NCBI GenBank assembly: GCA_004194705.1 | Contig: SADC01000095.1 | Location: 1 to 64,000 of the forward strand | Source of the DNA: Ditylenchus dipsaci | Taxonomy: Eukaryota; Nematoda; Chromadorea; Rhabditida; Anguinidae | Reading direction: 5' to 3' | DNA length: 64,000 bases | Shown here: positions 20,140 through 35,100 of the stretch, in pieces | Numbering within the stretch: the stretch's first letter is position 1 | How the letters are laid out: each line of letters starts with the position of its first letter | Notes under the pieces: generated by a model | Told to the model about the DNA's origin: nothing | The model's database searches: none | What the model saw: the letters and a program-made list of their open reading frames with translations, nothing else | Made by a program: the position numbers and the translations under genes

Positions 20140-23100
20140 ATGACTGAGCCAGTTGGAGGCGAGTCAGATTTAATGGTCGATGTAGTAGAAACTGACCAGG
20201 AGGACAATGATATGCAACCCATCATCAACGATAATGAAAGTTGGTATAGTTTTGATTGAATGTCTTGCAAAAAATTGTGCATACTTCCAGTTATAATCAG
20301 AACCAGACAGCCCAGAGAATCCAACATATCCAGCGTGCCAACTAAAAACCTCTTGTTCCTAGCAGTTTTAATTGCTTTGAACCTGCTGAACTACATGGAT
20401 AGGTTCACAGTGGCCAGCACCCTAATTGACATTCAGGCCTATTATGATATTGGTGACTCTTCTGCTGGACTCATTGTGGTGAGTTTGAAGATCACCCAAA
20501 ATCTTAGCTGGCATTACCGCAATTTATTTTTCAATTTTTATTTTTATTTATGTCATTTAAAAAAATCTGAAAAAATCATAAACATAAAAAGGTGGAGGGC
20601 GTGGTGCACATCAAGATGCGAATATTTTGAACTCTCAGGTTCAAATTTACTTCTCACTAGGGTATATCAAATTTTTAGAGCCATACTTTCATGAAGAATT
20701 ACGTGAAAATGTTTTCACACCAAAATCCACTCAGAAAGTTGGGCAGCTTGCGAAGGTTTTCTCCAGACAGAAAAGAGTATCGTGTAAAAGTTGAAATCAG
20801 CTAAAATCGGCTTGTAAAGGCCAGAAAATTTTGGGTAAAATTTTCTAACTTTTTTATACAGAGATTACCATAAGGTTAAAGTTAAAATTTAAGAAAATTA
20901 ATTACCAATAATTAAGGAAACAATTAGGACCCTAGTACTAGAGCTAAAAACTAAAGAATGTCCATCTCCAGCTGATTTCAAAATAACGGCGCTATCGGAG
21001 AATCTGTTCCCCTTTTTGCCTTGGTCCCCCTGTTGATTTTTTCCATATTTTGCCTTGGTCCCCCTGTTGTTTTTTCAATGTTAAAAAACTTAAAAAAAAA
21101 TTAAAAACAACAGGGGAGGCCAAAGTATTTTTCACCAAAAATCAACAGGGGGACCAAGGCAAAAAGGGGAAACAGATTCTCCGATAGCGCCCTATCCGGC
21201 CCCAGCTCAAAGTAGGGCGCTTGTTTAGCCCCAGTTTATTTTTGTTTGCACTGGACGAATTCGATTCCAACAGTATACCGTATATGGTAGTATCTCTCCT
21301 TGCCAAAATGATTGTGCGCCGATGCGAGCCGGTGCCAATGTGACGCTGCGACAATTTGAAACTTCACCAAAGTCAATGAGGCGCCAATTAAGTTGGCGTC
21401 ATTTCGTTGTCTGTGCCAAATGATTTAGCGCCATTTTCCTTTTGGAAGCACTTGGCTCTGAGCCATTTTGCTATTATACCAATTGTCCAGGCTACAGTCA
21501 TTACTTTTTGTGAGGCTACGTGAATAGTGAGTTAGACAAAAATGATATCTTGACAATAGACATCCAGGTGGAACTGTGCTTACCCTGGGTTTCGGGGTTC
21601 GGTTAGGTGAAATCGCAATGTCAACCTTATTAATCCTAATTCCTCACACAATATTGGGTAAGTAAAAGTGGTATCTTTTTCGAAAATTTTAATTTTGCAG
21701 GCCATCCAGTTGGATCCCCCTGGATGGCCTAAATAATTAAAATTTTCTTGAAAACGAAAAACACGAATCATTTTTGCTTACCTTAAATCATATGGAGATT
21801 TAGGTTTAATAAGGTCGAAATTACGATTTTACTTACCCGAATCCCAACACCGAGGCGAGGTGAATATGCTTAATGACTTGGATGTCTTAAAAAACTAAAA
21901 GTTATTAAAAATAAAAAGGAAACCACATATTCTGATTGTAAAGCGTGCGGAGAGTTCGGTTTGTTAATACCAAAACTTTATTTTTCCCCACGCGGACACT
22001 AAAACCTGTGGTGCGAACCACCGGGTAAGGTGGATATCTACGTGAATATACCAAAAACATTTTGGGATTTTACCTGCTCTAACCTCAAAACCTTAGATGG
22101 TCACCCGTGGGTGTGTGAATATTTACCTATGCCTTGAGAGGGGATAGGTATAGCTCTACAAACTTCACAAAATGAGTAATCGTATGTTTAGAAAAATAAA
22201 CAATGTTAGGGTTAAAAAAGCAAAACAAAGTTGAAAAAAGCTAACTGTAAGGAGTCCTTTTTTATAGAGTGTATACCGTAATGTCCTGCAAGCATCTAGA
22301 AAATACGCAGTGTCAAACAGGGGGAATGTATACCAATCAAAGCTGTTAGAAGAACCCAAAAAAGATGGAGTTTAAGATAAAATAAAGGTTTAAAATAGGT
22401 CTTGGCTTGTTAATTAGCTCCAGTAGCGCATGAAACCCTGTGCTCATGGTTTAGTTGGATAGATAATTGCTTGATCACAGTCCTTGGTCAATGTTTAAAA
22501 GCCATTTTCTGTAATTTTGGACCAAATTTTGTTACTTCGACTTTTTTTTTGAAATTCATATAATTTTTTCGCAAAAAATCTTTTTTCTCTGAAATTCTTC
22601 AAAAGTGTAAATAAACATTTTTTAATACTTTTGGGAATTTTTTTCAAGGAAGGGTGTATCTCCTTTCTGTATCTGGTCCCACATGGAAATCGTTAAAATT
22701 CAAATTAAACTTCATTTAGAGGTTGCTGGTTCGAATCCCTTTGAGTGTAAACTTTATTTTGTCCACAGCTTTTCAGTGATTTGGCTGAATTCATGCTAGA
22801 AAATATCGATGAATAGATTGGAAAGATTAACATGATTGATTTTTCGGTCAACAATTGTCTCAAATTTACGAAATTAGCCAGAAAACATATATTGCCTCTA
22901 GCTATTTTATTACGTTTTGAAGAGTTATGGCCATAGTGCACGCAAAATTTTTTTGGCGCTGAGCGCCGTCACCGGCGCCGGGGTTTTCAAAAATGGGCGC
23001 CGGGCGCCGGCACCGGTGCCAGTGGGCGCATTACGTGGCGCCGGTCATTTTTGGGCGCCGGAAAAATCTAAAAGTAACTAAAAAAATGTTTGTTTCACAA

Positions 23101-26100
23101 AAAGTTCATTTTTTCATAATCAATAAGAAAAGTGACATGAATTTATCTTTCTCTCGTTATACATAAAATGGTTATACATTTTTACAATTATCGATGCCTT
23201 AGACTTTTTCTTTCAGCTGTTCTCATTGAAGTAATATACACGTGCAATTCACAGCCGCTGTGCTTGCACAAATAAACAACATGTCATACGCTAGCATGGC
23301 AAGTGATAAGTGAAACCTAGACCAGTAATAAGCTTGTTAAGTCACTTAACTTAAGTGCATGCAAAATAGTGTAAGTTGAAGTTCATTGTAACAAGTTCAA
23401 TTGCTGAAACTTCTTCAATTTTATGATTTTCTGGTTAACTATATGTACAAAAAAGAATGAATCGTGTTATTTTTTAAAGCGAATATCAATAAAAATTTAA
23501 AAGATTGCAAATTTTTTGAGAAAAGAGATATTGGAAAAAAATACTACAATTTGCTTGAAAAATGGGCGCCGGGTGCCGGAGTTTTTCAAAGTCGGCGCTG
23601 AGCGCCGGCGCCGATTTTTCAGGGAAAAATTTTCAGGGCGCACACCGGCGCAGGCGACCGTGCTATGGTTATGGCCATTTTCCAGACTCAGAGATGCGCG
23701 AGGCAGCTCATAAAAAGTTTCTATATTAAAAAGACATAGACAGTACATCAAAAATTGCTTCAGAAATTGAGTAGCTTGGATAGCTTGATTTAACAAAATT
23801 ACCAACTTTCGAACGAAAGTCGCTTTAAATTTCGGCTTGAGTATAGAATCCCCCCCCACGGGAAGTGATTAGATTGAAGAGATAACATCAAATTCGTGTT
23901 TCTCGACCCCGATTTCATGAGAAAGCCGGCTGTTTTTAAAATTCTGAGAAAAAAAATTTTCGATCCACAGGGGGGGGGGCGGTTATCATGGTTTTTTAGT
24001 CAAAATTTGAAAAATTTGAATTGGCCCCTTTTGAATTTTAAAGGGATTAAGGGCTGTATAGGGAGGGGAAGGGAATAAAAGGGCCACTAATGACTCAGGG
24101 CCCACTAACAAGAAGATGTTGAACATAGTTTTGAATACTGGGGCCTACCGCATAAATAAACTCTGGTATGCATGCTTTTTTATGCATCCAGAGTCACTTT
24201 CGAGTGATTTGCGTCTAAGGTATGTGGATGTGCACATCTCAACTCCAAGCCCCCTGCGCCACCGAAGGGGGCGCAGGGGGCTTGAGGGGCCGACAACGGT
24301 TGTCCTCCGCCAATTCAAAAAAATTTCTTATTCATTGGACTTCTGTACGCATTTTTTAACTTGGATTCTAACACAATTATATCTAGGATAAAATTCTTAG
24401 CCTTCTTTTATTTGAAACCAAGTTGAAAATTCCGTACGAAAGTTCAATGATTATGCGCAAATTTTAGAATTGGCGGAGGACCATCCAAAACGCGTGGTCA
24501 TGGCCCTTTGAATCAATTCATTTTTTATTAATTAGTATCTTTTGAAAAAATACTCATCAAAAAACAACAAAATTGAAACAAAAATTGCTTTGCCGGCGGC
24601 GCCGCCTCCGCCGCCATTTTTCGCTCCGCCGTCGCCTCCGCCGCTTTCTCAAAACCGCCTTGCCGCCGCCTGCGTTCAAAAATTTTTGCCGTAGCCGCCT
24701 GGCGGCAGCGCAGGCAGTTTCTGCAACTATGGGTTGAACTTTAAAGGGGCATGCCACGCTAATGAAAGGTGGTGCCCGTAAATTCAAAAAATTTCCATTA
24801 TCATCAGTGGCGTACGCAGGGATTTCTGACGGAGGGGGCACCAGGCCATTTTTAGGTCATTTTACCTACACCGTTTTTCAAATTTTCGGGGCCATTTTAC
24901 CTACACCGTTTTGAAAAATATCTGACGGGGGGGGCACGTGCTCCACCCCCTCCCCCTGCCCCACGCCCCGTGAAGAAAACCTGAAAAACAAAACGGGAAT
25001 CAGACATAACAACATTCACAGCGAAAAAATGAGCACATCCTAATTTAGAAATATACCTAATTAGGATCCTTTTGAATAAAACATCCTAATTAGGATACTC
25101 TGGTCAAAAGATTCTAATTAGGATCCTTTTGTATAAAATATCCTAATTAGGATATTTTAGGATGTGGATCCCAGCAGGATATTTTAGGAGCAAAAACGGC
25201 CCTCCCACGGGGACTGATCAGGTGGAGGAGATAACTTCATATTCGTGTTTCTCGACCCCGATTTCATGAGAAAGCCGCGCGTTTTTTCGATTCTGAGAAA
25301 AAAAATTTTTTTGTAGTAATGGTTTCTGCCTATCGCTGAATTTTTGTGGAAAAAAAATGACAATTTACACAAAAGTCATATTTTCCGAAACAGAAATTTT
25401 TAGATGAAAACCTATTTTTCAGTTTTTTGAAAAAAAAAGATGACTTGGTCCCCCTGTTGATCTTTTTTTGAAAGGGGGAGTGTATCCTTTTTCCGTATCT
25501 GGTCCTGCGTGGAAATCGTTCAAATTCAAATTAAATCGCATTCTGAGGTTGCTGGTTCGAATCCCTGTAAGTATAAACTTTACTTTTTTAATATTTTATT
25601 TGCTAGTTTGATATAAAAATATATTGTCAGGGTCTTGTAAACCGAGCGAGATTATCAGGTAGGATTCCTTAACCATTATAGCTAAGCTACAGCTAAAACG
25701 AAGAATAGAAATTTAGGTTGCAGTATAGAACCACCAGGGGGCCACTTTTATGGCAGAACGTTAGAAATTTAAATATCTGTATTCTTCGTCTGCCTCACCA
25801 TGTTTTTCAACTGGGCCGTGGCAAAAAGAGACTCTATAATATAGAGTCTATATGCATTTTATGGTCAAGAGTACTTCTCGGAATCATGTCTAAGGTACCG
25901 TATTTCCTCTAATAAGCGCCCCCACTCTAATAAGCGCCCCCCCCCTCGACTTTGAGGGTCTGGATCTCAGTGTAGAAGCAATATTTTGCAAAGCTGTTTG
26001 ATACGTTTTTTTAACTCCCACGAGCTCTACCGATTATATTTTTTAGATTTTGGTTGAGCACCCGAAAATCTCGAAATCGAATTCCAAATTTTCCGATTTT

Positions 26101-29100
26101 TGATGGTTTGAAAAAAAGCGCCCCGGGGCGCTTATTAGAGGAAATGCGGTAAGTGTGTGCGCGCATCTCTAACCTACCAAGCCCCCTGCGCCCCCTTCGG
26201 TGGCGCAGGGGGCTTGGAGTTGAGATGTGCACACCCACATACCTTAGACGCAAATCACTCGAAAGTGACTCTGGATGCATGAAAAAGCATGCATACCAGA
26301 GTTTGCCCCAGTATTCAAAACTATGTTCAACATCTTCTTGTTAGTGGGCCCTGAGTCATTAGTGGCCCCTTTTATTCCCTTCCCTCCCTATACAGCCCTT
26401 AAACCCTTTAAAATTCAAAAGGCGCCAATTCAAATTTTTCAAATTTTGACTAAAAAACCATGATAACCGCCCCCCCCCCCTGTGGATCGAACTTTTTTTT
26501 TCTCAGAATTTAAAAAACAGCCGGCTTTCTCATGAAATCGGGGTCGAGAAACACGAATTTGATGTTATCTCTTCGATCTGATCACTATCTGTGGAGGGGG
26601 ATTCTATACTCAAGCCAAAAATTTTTGGTAAAGGCACATTTGGTAAAATTTCTTTTGGTAAAGGCATATTTGGTAAATTTTCTTTAACACTTCGATTACT
26701 GGTCGGGACACCAGTTTATTTCGACCTAGAATTTCACGTAGATCATTTCTCACAAAACGTGGAAGGTTGTTTGAACAGGTTAAGTGACCTAAAACCCGGT
26801 TCCAAATAAGTGATCATCTCAAGGAAAGTGAAAAATCTCCTAGGAGGCAGACACCCCTCTTTTCTAGACCACATACATGACTGTGATATATCAAAATTAC
26901 CGCTGCAATCTGTTCTTTCAAATGCATGTATGTGAGCTGCAATATGTTTGCGAAAAGTGGGTCAACCAACATCCAACTCACAAAACTACCATTTTCTGAT
27001 CTGTCACATTTGCACTTGAAGGGACTCAAGAGCACTCCATAGCTGTGTATAACTGGTCAATGCCTGGTCAATATTCGTAGAGAAATTCAAAAGCTACAAG
27101 ATAAGCGGAAAATCAGCACAAAATTAACCAAAACTCACTCAGAAATTACAAAAGAAGAGGTAAGATCAGCAGTTTTCATGGTGTTGACATTTGAAGCATA
27201 CCTGGTTTGGTATATTCCTGGCCAATTTTGTGATAAAAATTGAGAGTGCAATATATCAAAATGATCAGCGTGAAAAAAGCAATAGAACTAGTGTAAACGC
27301 TCATAAGACAACAATCGAATATACCAAAATTTAAGTCAACACAACTTGACCTCGAAATCCTCCAAAAACCCAGAGTCTTTGGAAGAAAATTCAGGTGGTT
27401 GTGGCTTGGTTTCATAATTTTCTCAAAATTTTATAGAGCGTCTACTTGAAAACAAAACCATCACGTGATAGAGCACAAAAAACTGCATCCGATACAATTG
27501 TTAGATCACAGGTAAGGCCGTGTTTTCCTTCTTTTTGAGAGGATTGAAGAAGTAGCCTTGCAGCCTAATCATGGATGCACGATTCTGGTTTAACTTTACT
27601 GAGCTCGAAATCAACCCAATTATTATCACATTCGAATTCTGTTAAAATCAAAGGACTCGCCAAAGTCTCGGCTATCTTTTGGTATGCATGTTGCATTGAT
27701 AATTTGTTTGAATATCGCTTTCCAACACAGTGAAACAAAACCAGAATGTCCATTCACGATTAGGTTGCCAGGCCACTTCTTCAATTCTCTCAAAAAAGAA
27801 GGAAAACACGGTTTTACCTGTGATCTAACACTTGTATCGGATGCAGTTTTTTGTGCTCTATCACGTGATGGTTTTGTTCATGTCTAAGGTGAGTGTGTGC
27901 GCGCATCTCTAACTCAGAGTACTTCTCAGAATAATAATACCAATAATAAGAATAACAATACCAAATGTGACTTTACCAAAAGAAATTTTACCAAATTTGC
28001 CTTTACAAAAAAAAATTGTTACCAAAAGTTTTTTTTACCAAATGTGCCGTTCACCAAATATTTCTTTACTTTTTTCGGTACACCCCTATTTGAGCAATCC
28101 TGGTTTTTCCGACTTTTGTGGTAAAAATGATAATTTTAAGCATCACATGTAAATTATAATGAGTTTTTCGAACTCTACACAAAGGTTTACCCCTGTTCAA
28201 TTCAAATGTCTGTTGTTTTGAACGGAATTTGAAATACGACAGTGGGTTGAACTTTAAAATAGCAGCTTCATAAGTATAACAGCAGTGTTTTCAAAAACCA
28301 CAGTCACACCTCACTCTCACACACAGTGAGGGTCACACCTAACATCACACTCACAGTCACACTAAAATCACAGTCACACTTGATGTGAGTGTGACTGTGA
28401 CTTTAGTGGGACTGTGAGCGTGACTGTGACTTTAGTGTGACTGTGAGTGTGACTTTAGTGTGACTGTAAGTGTGACTGTGACTTTAGTGTGACTGTGACT
28501 TAAGAGTAAGTCTGAGTGTGACTTTAGTGTGACTTTGACTTTAGTGTGACTATTGTAACCATTAATTTGGTTGCCTGGGATTTTCGACTTGCGTACAGGT
28601 GTTACTGAAACTGCATGAAGTTCCTATTTCTGACTTTCACTGAACTTTTTTCAGACTGTACCCTGCATAAAACATCAACGAATATTTTCATCAAACCGTA
28701 TAAATCGCGAAGCAGCGTGAATATTTTTTTATCGTGAATTTGATCAATTTTCAATACTACCTTGATTTCTGATTCAGTAGGATACTCCACTTCTTTTCTA
28801 GCGCAATTTTCGAAACGAACTCCTGAACTTCTTTAAGCAAAACGATTTGAGCAGCCCAGCGCGTTTTTGAAAGAGAGATCAGCTTTTTTCCACACATATT
28901 TTTCAATTCCTGAAGAATATTGTTGACAGCCAATAAGGAACATGGTGAAACTACCTCTTTTGCACTATTTGAATGTTGAAATTTATTGATCAGCTGAGAA
29001 AGAGCAATGTAAGCGGCATGAGTTCCAACACAGTCTTGAACATTGACATGATAACTAGTTGCAGTGGTTGTGCGAAGCATCCCATTCTTAAAGGAAAAGC

Positions 29101-32100
29101 AGACTTAAAAAACTTCATGTGATAAGAGGTGAAAATTGGTATAGCTAACTGAATCGAAAGCTCCATTGATGTATCCACATCATCAAGATGACTGTCCTCT
29201 TTATCATTTTCAGAGTCCTCTTGTTCTGAGAGCCATTGTAAGCACACATCAACTGAAGGAAACACGTGAAAAAAACAACTTCATAATTTTGTACCTGAAA
29301 CCATATCTTTGAAGGCCTTCACCATGTTGCTCCCTCCATCTGTGACGATCTTAAAGACTCTGCGAAGAGGAATTCTGTATTTCTCAAGAAGCTTTTCAGT
29401 CTGAAGCCGTATTGATATGCCTGTGTGAAGACTTGATAGTTTGCAGAGACCAAGGAAAACACGCTGAAGCACGGCAGACTGATCACAGTAATGCAACGTC
29501 ACTCCTGTATTAAAAATATTTAATGAATATTGTTATAGGCCTTTTCTATACCTAGATAAGCACTGTTCAAGCCTTTGTCCGACCAAACATCACAAGTAAG
29601 AGAGAATCGACGAAAGCAATAAAAATGGTAACCTCTTGACATTCGCTACACTTCCACTTGATTTCACCATGCGAGTCTTCCTCTTTTCATACATGTCCAA
29701 GATAGCGTTTCTGCGTCTCTTCTTTGCGCTTGAGCTTAGAGAATCACACTCACAGTCACACTCACAGACACACTAAAGTCACACTCACAGTCACACTCAC
29801 ATCAAGTGTGACTGTGATTTTAGTGTGAGTGTGATGTGAGGTGTGACCCTCACTGTGTGTGAGTGTGAGGTGTGACTGTGGTTTTTGAAAACACTGTATA
29901 ACAGTCATGCAAACGCGAATCCGTGAAAAAACCTGAAAAACAAAGCGGGAATCAGACATAACAACATTCACAGCGAAAAAATGAGCACATCCTAATTTAG
30001 AAATATACCTAATTAGGATCCTTTTGAATAAAACATCCTAATTAGGATACTCTGGTCAAAAAATTCTAATTAGGATCCTTTTGAATAAAATATCCTAATT
30101 AGGATATTTTAGGATGTGGATCCCAGCAGGATATTTTAGGAGCAAATAGGATCAAAAACATCCTACTTTATCCCGATTAGGATCATACTCTCATCCCTGA
30201 CCCCCACACATTATATAATATTTGACGCAGAATTGAGCAGGCTTTCTCATGGTAGTAATGGTTTCTGCCTATCGCTGAATTTTTGTGGAAAAAAATGACA
30301 ATTTACACAAAAGTCATATTTTCCGAAACAGAAATTTTTAGATGAAAACCTATTTTTCAGTTTTTTTTGAAAAAAAGATGACTTGGTTTCACTGTTGATC
30401 TTTTTTTTTTTAAATCCCAAAAGTATTAAAAAATGTTTATTTACACTTTTGAAGAATTTCAGAGAAAAAAGATTTTTTGCGAAAAAATTATATGGATATC
30501 TTTTGCCCTGGTCCCCCAAGTTGATTTTTTCTCTATTTTTTTCTCAAAAATAGCAGGGGACTTTGAACATAGTTTTGTTAACTGGGGCCTACCGCATTAA
30601 GAAACTCTGGTATGCATACATTATTTATGCATCCTGAGTCACTTTCGAGTGATTTGTGTCCAAGGTATTTGGGTGTACACATCTCAACCCCAAGCCACCA
30701 AGCCCCTTCGGGGGCGCAGGGGTTTCCGAGTGAGTATCTTGATCATAAAATGCATATAGCGTCTTTTTTAACCCAGATCCAGTGACTAAAACATGGTAGA
30801 ATAGCTTTTAGTTAAGTGTTATTGCTTATTCAAATTTTGACCCTACTTGGATATACCCCCCCCCTAAAATCAACTTTTTTTTAAAAGTGTTTCCAAACAC
30901 CCTATATCGACCTAAAATGGCCTCAGGAGTTCAAAAAAGGGATTATTTTTGAGTTTTGGTAAATAAAAAATTGAGTTTTGGACACTTTTAAATTTTGACT
31001 TTTTACCTGTTTTATCATGTTTTGGTCACTGGAGCTGGGCAAAAATAGTCTCTAAATGCATTTTTGTTCAAGAGTCTTGCTCGGAATTATGTCTAAGGTA
31101 AGTGAGTGCGCGCATCTCTAACCAACCAAGAGCGCAACCAAGCCCAACCAAGCCCCCTGCGCCCCCGAAGGGGAATCATGTCTAAGGTAAGTGTGTGCGC
31201 GCATCTTGCGCTCTTGGTTGGTTAGAGATGCGCACACCCACATACCTTAGACGCAAATCACTCGAAAGTGACTCTGGATGCATAAAAATGTATGCATACC
31301 AGAGTTTATTTATGCGGTAGGCCCCAGTCAACAAAACTATGTTCAACATCTTCCTTTTTGTTTAAAATTGGTCCCTTTTTTGGTCCATTTCCACCCAAAT
31401 ACAGACCTAAATCCCTTCAAAAATGGGTGATTTTGGGTGGTCCCAAAACTGAGTTTTTTATTGACTAGAACTCAAAAATAATGGCGCTTATTAGAGCGGG
31501 GCGCTTATTAGAGGAAATACGGTACATTATGATGTTAAAACTTTTTTAAAAAGTTGAAAATTTTCAATCTAATTACGCAAAACCAGTGATTTGGCCCAAT
31601 TTGATTTTGGCCCAAATTGAATTGTCCCAAAGTGATTTGGCCCACACTACTCCTGCCCCGCAAAACCAAAATTTGCGCCAAAAAAAAGTGTTTTGCGCCA
31701 AAAAAAAGTATTGTCCAAAAAAAGATGCCTTGGTCCCCCATGTTAATTTTTTTTTGAAAAAAAAAAAATCAAAAAATGGTAAAGTTTTTCCCGTTCACGC
31801 TGTAGAGCCAAAATGTCATAAAAAAATACAACTCGACCTCGACTAAGGACTGCGATCAAGCAGAAATTAATATATATTTTAAAAAAATCGAAGTAACAAA
31901 AGTTAATATCAAGTGGTCCAGAATTATAGAAACGGCTTTTAATTTCTAGTCTAATGGAATTGGCCAAAAAAATAAGAACAAATGTCCGGAAATTTAAAAA
32001 TTGAGTCGGTCACCCTGGGCAGCGCTGGCGTTTTCTTTTTCAGAAATTAATATATATTCTCATACGGCTAAATTTCGAAGCACCCACTCCAGTCAATTTC

Positions 32101-35100
32101 GGAATACCCACCCCAGAAATTTGCCATCCCCCAAGCTAATTTTTTTGGCAAATTTCTTTTTTCGATTCTTTGGGTTTTTATCTGCTTTTCTTCTAATTTT
32201 TCACAATTCCTTTTAAAGAAAGTAAAAGCACGACAAAAAAAGTAAAACAAAATTGCGAAAAAAATAAGCTTGCGGCCAGGTCGAATTTCTGGGATGAGTG
32301 TTCCGAAATTGACTGAGGTGGGTGTTCTTAATTGGCCCTTCTCGTACATAACTCAAACCACTTGTTTTAGACCACTTTTGTGTGGTGTTACATGATCGCC
32401 GCACCAGTGTTTGGTTATTTCGGTGACCGATACAACCGCAAATTTGTGATTTGCGTGGGTTTATCTATCTGGATTCTGGCTGTGCTGCTCTCTTCCATCT
32501 GCAAGGTTAATTTGTTCAACTAAAATATTTTTCATCATAGCAATTTCGCGCCTCATTACAGTCGTTTGCCCTGTTTTTGCTGTGCCGAGCCATTGTCGGT
32601 GTGGTGAAGCTGCCTACTCCACCGTAGCACCCACAGTGATAAGTGATTTGTTTGCGGGCGATCAGCGCAGTAGAGTTTTGATGCTTTTCTTCATTGCTGT
32701 GCCTGTGGGCAGGTAAAGTGATTTGCAAACTTGTAGAAAGCTTCAATTTTATTAAAGGCGGACTTTTACGCCTTCTTTTTGACATCGACTACTACTTCAC
32801 TTCACATACCTTTTTTTCTTATCTCAGGTTTTTTCCTACCATTATGTAGCCCGGATTTCCATTTATCGATTAAGTGGTCTAACACAATGATCAAAAACAA
32901 TTTTTGAGAAAATCACAACAAATATAAGATGAAACTCCACTGAATATACCGAGGTTTAAAACCACGGTTATTTGGTGTAAGGCTGGTGTGATTTTCTCAG
33001 AAATTAATTTTATAAGGGTTTTACCACTCAATCGACAGAGAAAAATCTCAGCAACAAAACGGTGAAATAACATCTGAGATAAGAAAACAAAATCTATGAA
33101 AGAAGTATTTGAAGATAAGTAGTAGACAATGTCAAAGAGTAGCCGTAAAAGTCTAAAGTAAAAGTCCCGGGCACCGGTCATAGGTAAATTCAGCGGAACA
33201 AATTCAGCGGAGACTAATTCAGCGGAGACTAATTCAGCGGAACAAATTCAGCGGAGACTAATTCAGCGGAACTAATTCAGCGGAACAAATTCAGCTGGGA
33301 ATAATTCAGCGGAGCATGATTTTATAAGCTCTTTGGGCTATGTAGGTAGAAAGAGCTGAACTAAAACAAAGCTGACACTCACACAGCACACAAACATACA
33401 AACATTGCTCAACCAATAATCTTTATTTGAGCATAAACGAAAGGAACAATTTAACTAAACAAAAACTAAACAAAACAAAAACTAAACAAAACAAAACATG
33501 AACTAAACAAAACGATTAATGAGATAACATAATTTCAATAATAGGAGTTTCAATCTTTGTTCATATCCCAGTCATCGAGATTTTGTGGCTGCTGAGGAGG
33601 ATCTTGTACTGGCACATTGACCACCACTTCCACTTCATCATCTGGCATTGGATGGTGCAGCTTGGCTTCTGAGCTGAATTTGGAGACGGCGTTTTTCCCT
33701 GCGCTTCTCCTAAAATACATTTTGTACGATGATTAAATTAACCTGTGTAAAACATCTAACCTCTTTGAACCCTTCATCACTCTGAGCAAAAACATCGATA
33801 AAACCGTTATTCTTAGTTGTCTGGATGCGCAGATAGGCTTCGATTAGCTGTGGATGAGAAATCACTTCAAGGCGGTTTTCTGGTCACGAATCGTGACTCA
33901 CGATTCGCTTGATGTTAAAGTAAGCCGGAAGTGATTCGATAACTGCTTGCGATGCCTCTGCCTTTGCGTTCGTTAGAATTGATTGAGAGCTGGCCGCCAA
34001 ATTTTACATTGCATCCTTCCTGACCTTTGTGTCTCTGACCTTTCAACAAAATTTTAATAAAAAGATTAAATCAAAAACTACCTCGATTGTCGCTGGACTT
34101 CCTCCGCATAGATCATGAGATCTTGTTTCCTTTAGCACCAGAGATTCAAATGCAGATTGAGCTCGAGCATGGCATCCTTCCATTGAGCATCGCCAGTATT
34201 GAGTGAGCTTCTTTGCGAAGACGTAGTCCTTCCTCATCGGATAGTTGCCACACACTGCCATAACTTTGCCCTTTTCCGACTTGATATCTGCCATTTCCTG
34301 CCTGCAAGTAAAAGAAATGAATAACAAAAACGATCAACGAAATTTCCGATAAAAAGTTCCACTATCGCACCGCACAAAAAACACGGCAGCAAAAATAATT
34401 TGAAAAGCATTTTTATATTTCCGCTGAATTCGCTTCGCTGAATTAGTCTCCGCTGAATTTTTCCGCTGAATTTTCTCCGCTGAATTTGTTCCGCTGAATT
34501 AGTCGCCGCTGAATTTGTTCCGCTGATTTTACCTATGACCCGGGCACCACCTCTTATTAGCTCGGGCATGCTCCTTCAAAACGTAAACATCTCCATGTTA
34601 AAGTTTAACTATTGACTCAGGATAAGTTTGATAATCGGAAAAAACTCAGCACTTCACAAAAACGGCACATTTTGAAGAAATAAGCACAAATGTCGTACTC
34701 TGATAAGAGTATGGAAAACAAGGAAAAATATGAAAAATTAGAAGGGAATTAGAACCTGCGACGCTAGCGACGAAATGAGAGCCCCGATGGACGTGTAATT
34801 CATGATAGAAAAGCCTTTCAGGTGAATAATCAGATGAACCATAAACAACTTATATCAACATAATACTCCCATATTAGTTTATCCACCAAGCACACACAAT
34901 CTACACATATAATTTCAATCAAGATGCAGTTTTCATTCCTTGTTAGCACTGGAAGACTTCTTATCTTTACTCACATGCGAAGACTGTTTTCGGCGCCAGA
35001 TGGACTGCTTATCGAGAATTACTTCCAAAACCTGTACCACCGGCCTTTCTTTGATGGATTTGAAGTCGAATGGGAAGCTGACTGACTTTGGCTGACCATC

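Noticed and set aside
22715..22750. A tRNA gene suggested by GCTGGTTCGAATCCC
   Set aside because: No acceptor stem, D-arm or anticodon arm can be paired upstream. It looks like a SINE-type fragment.
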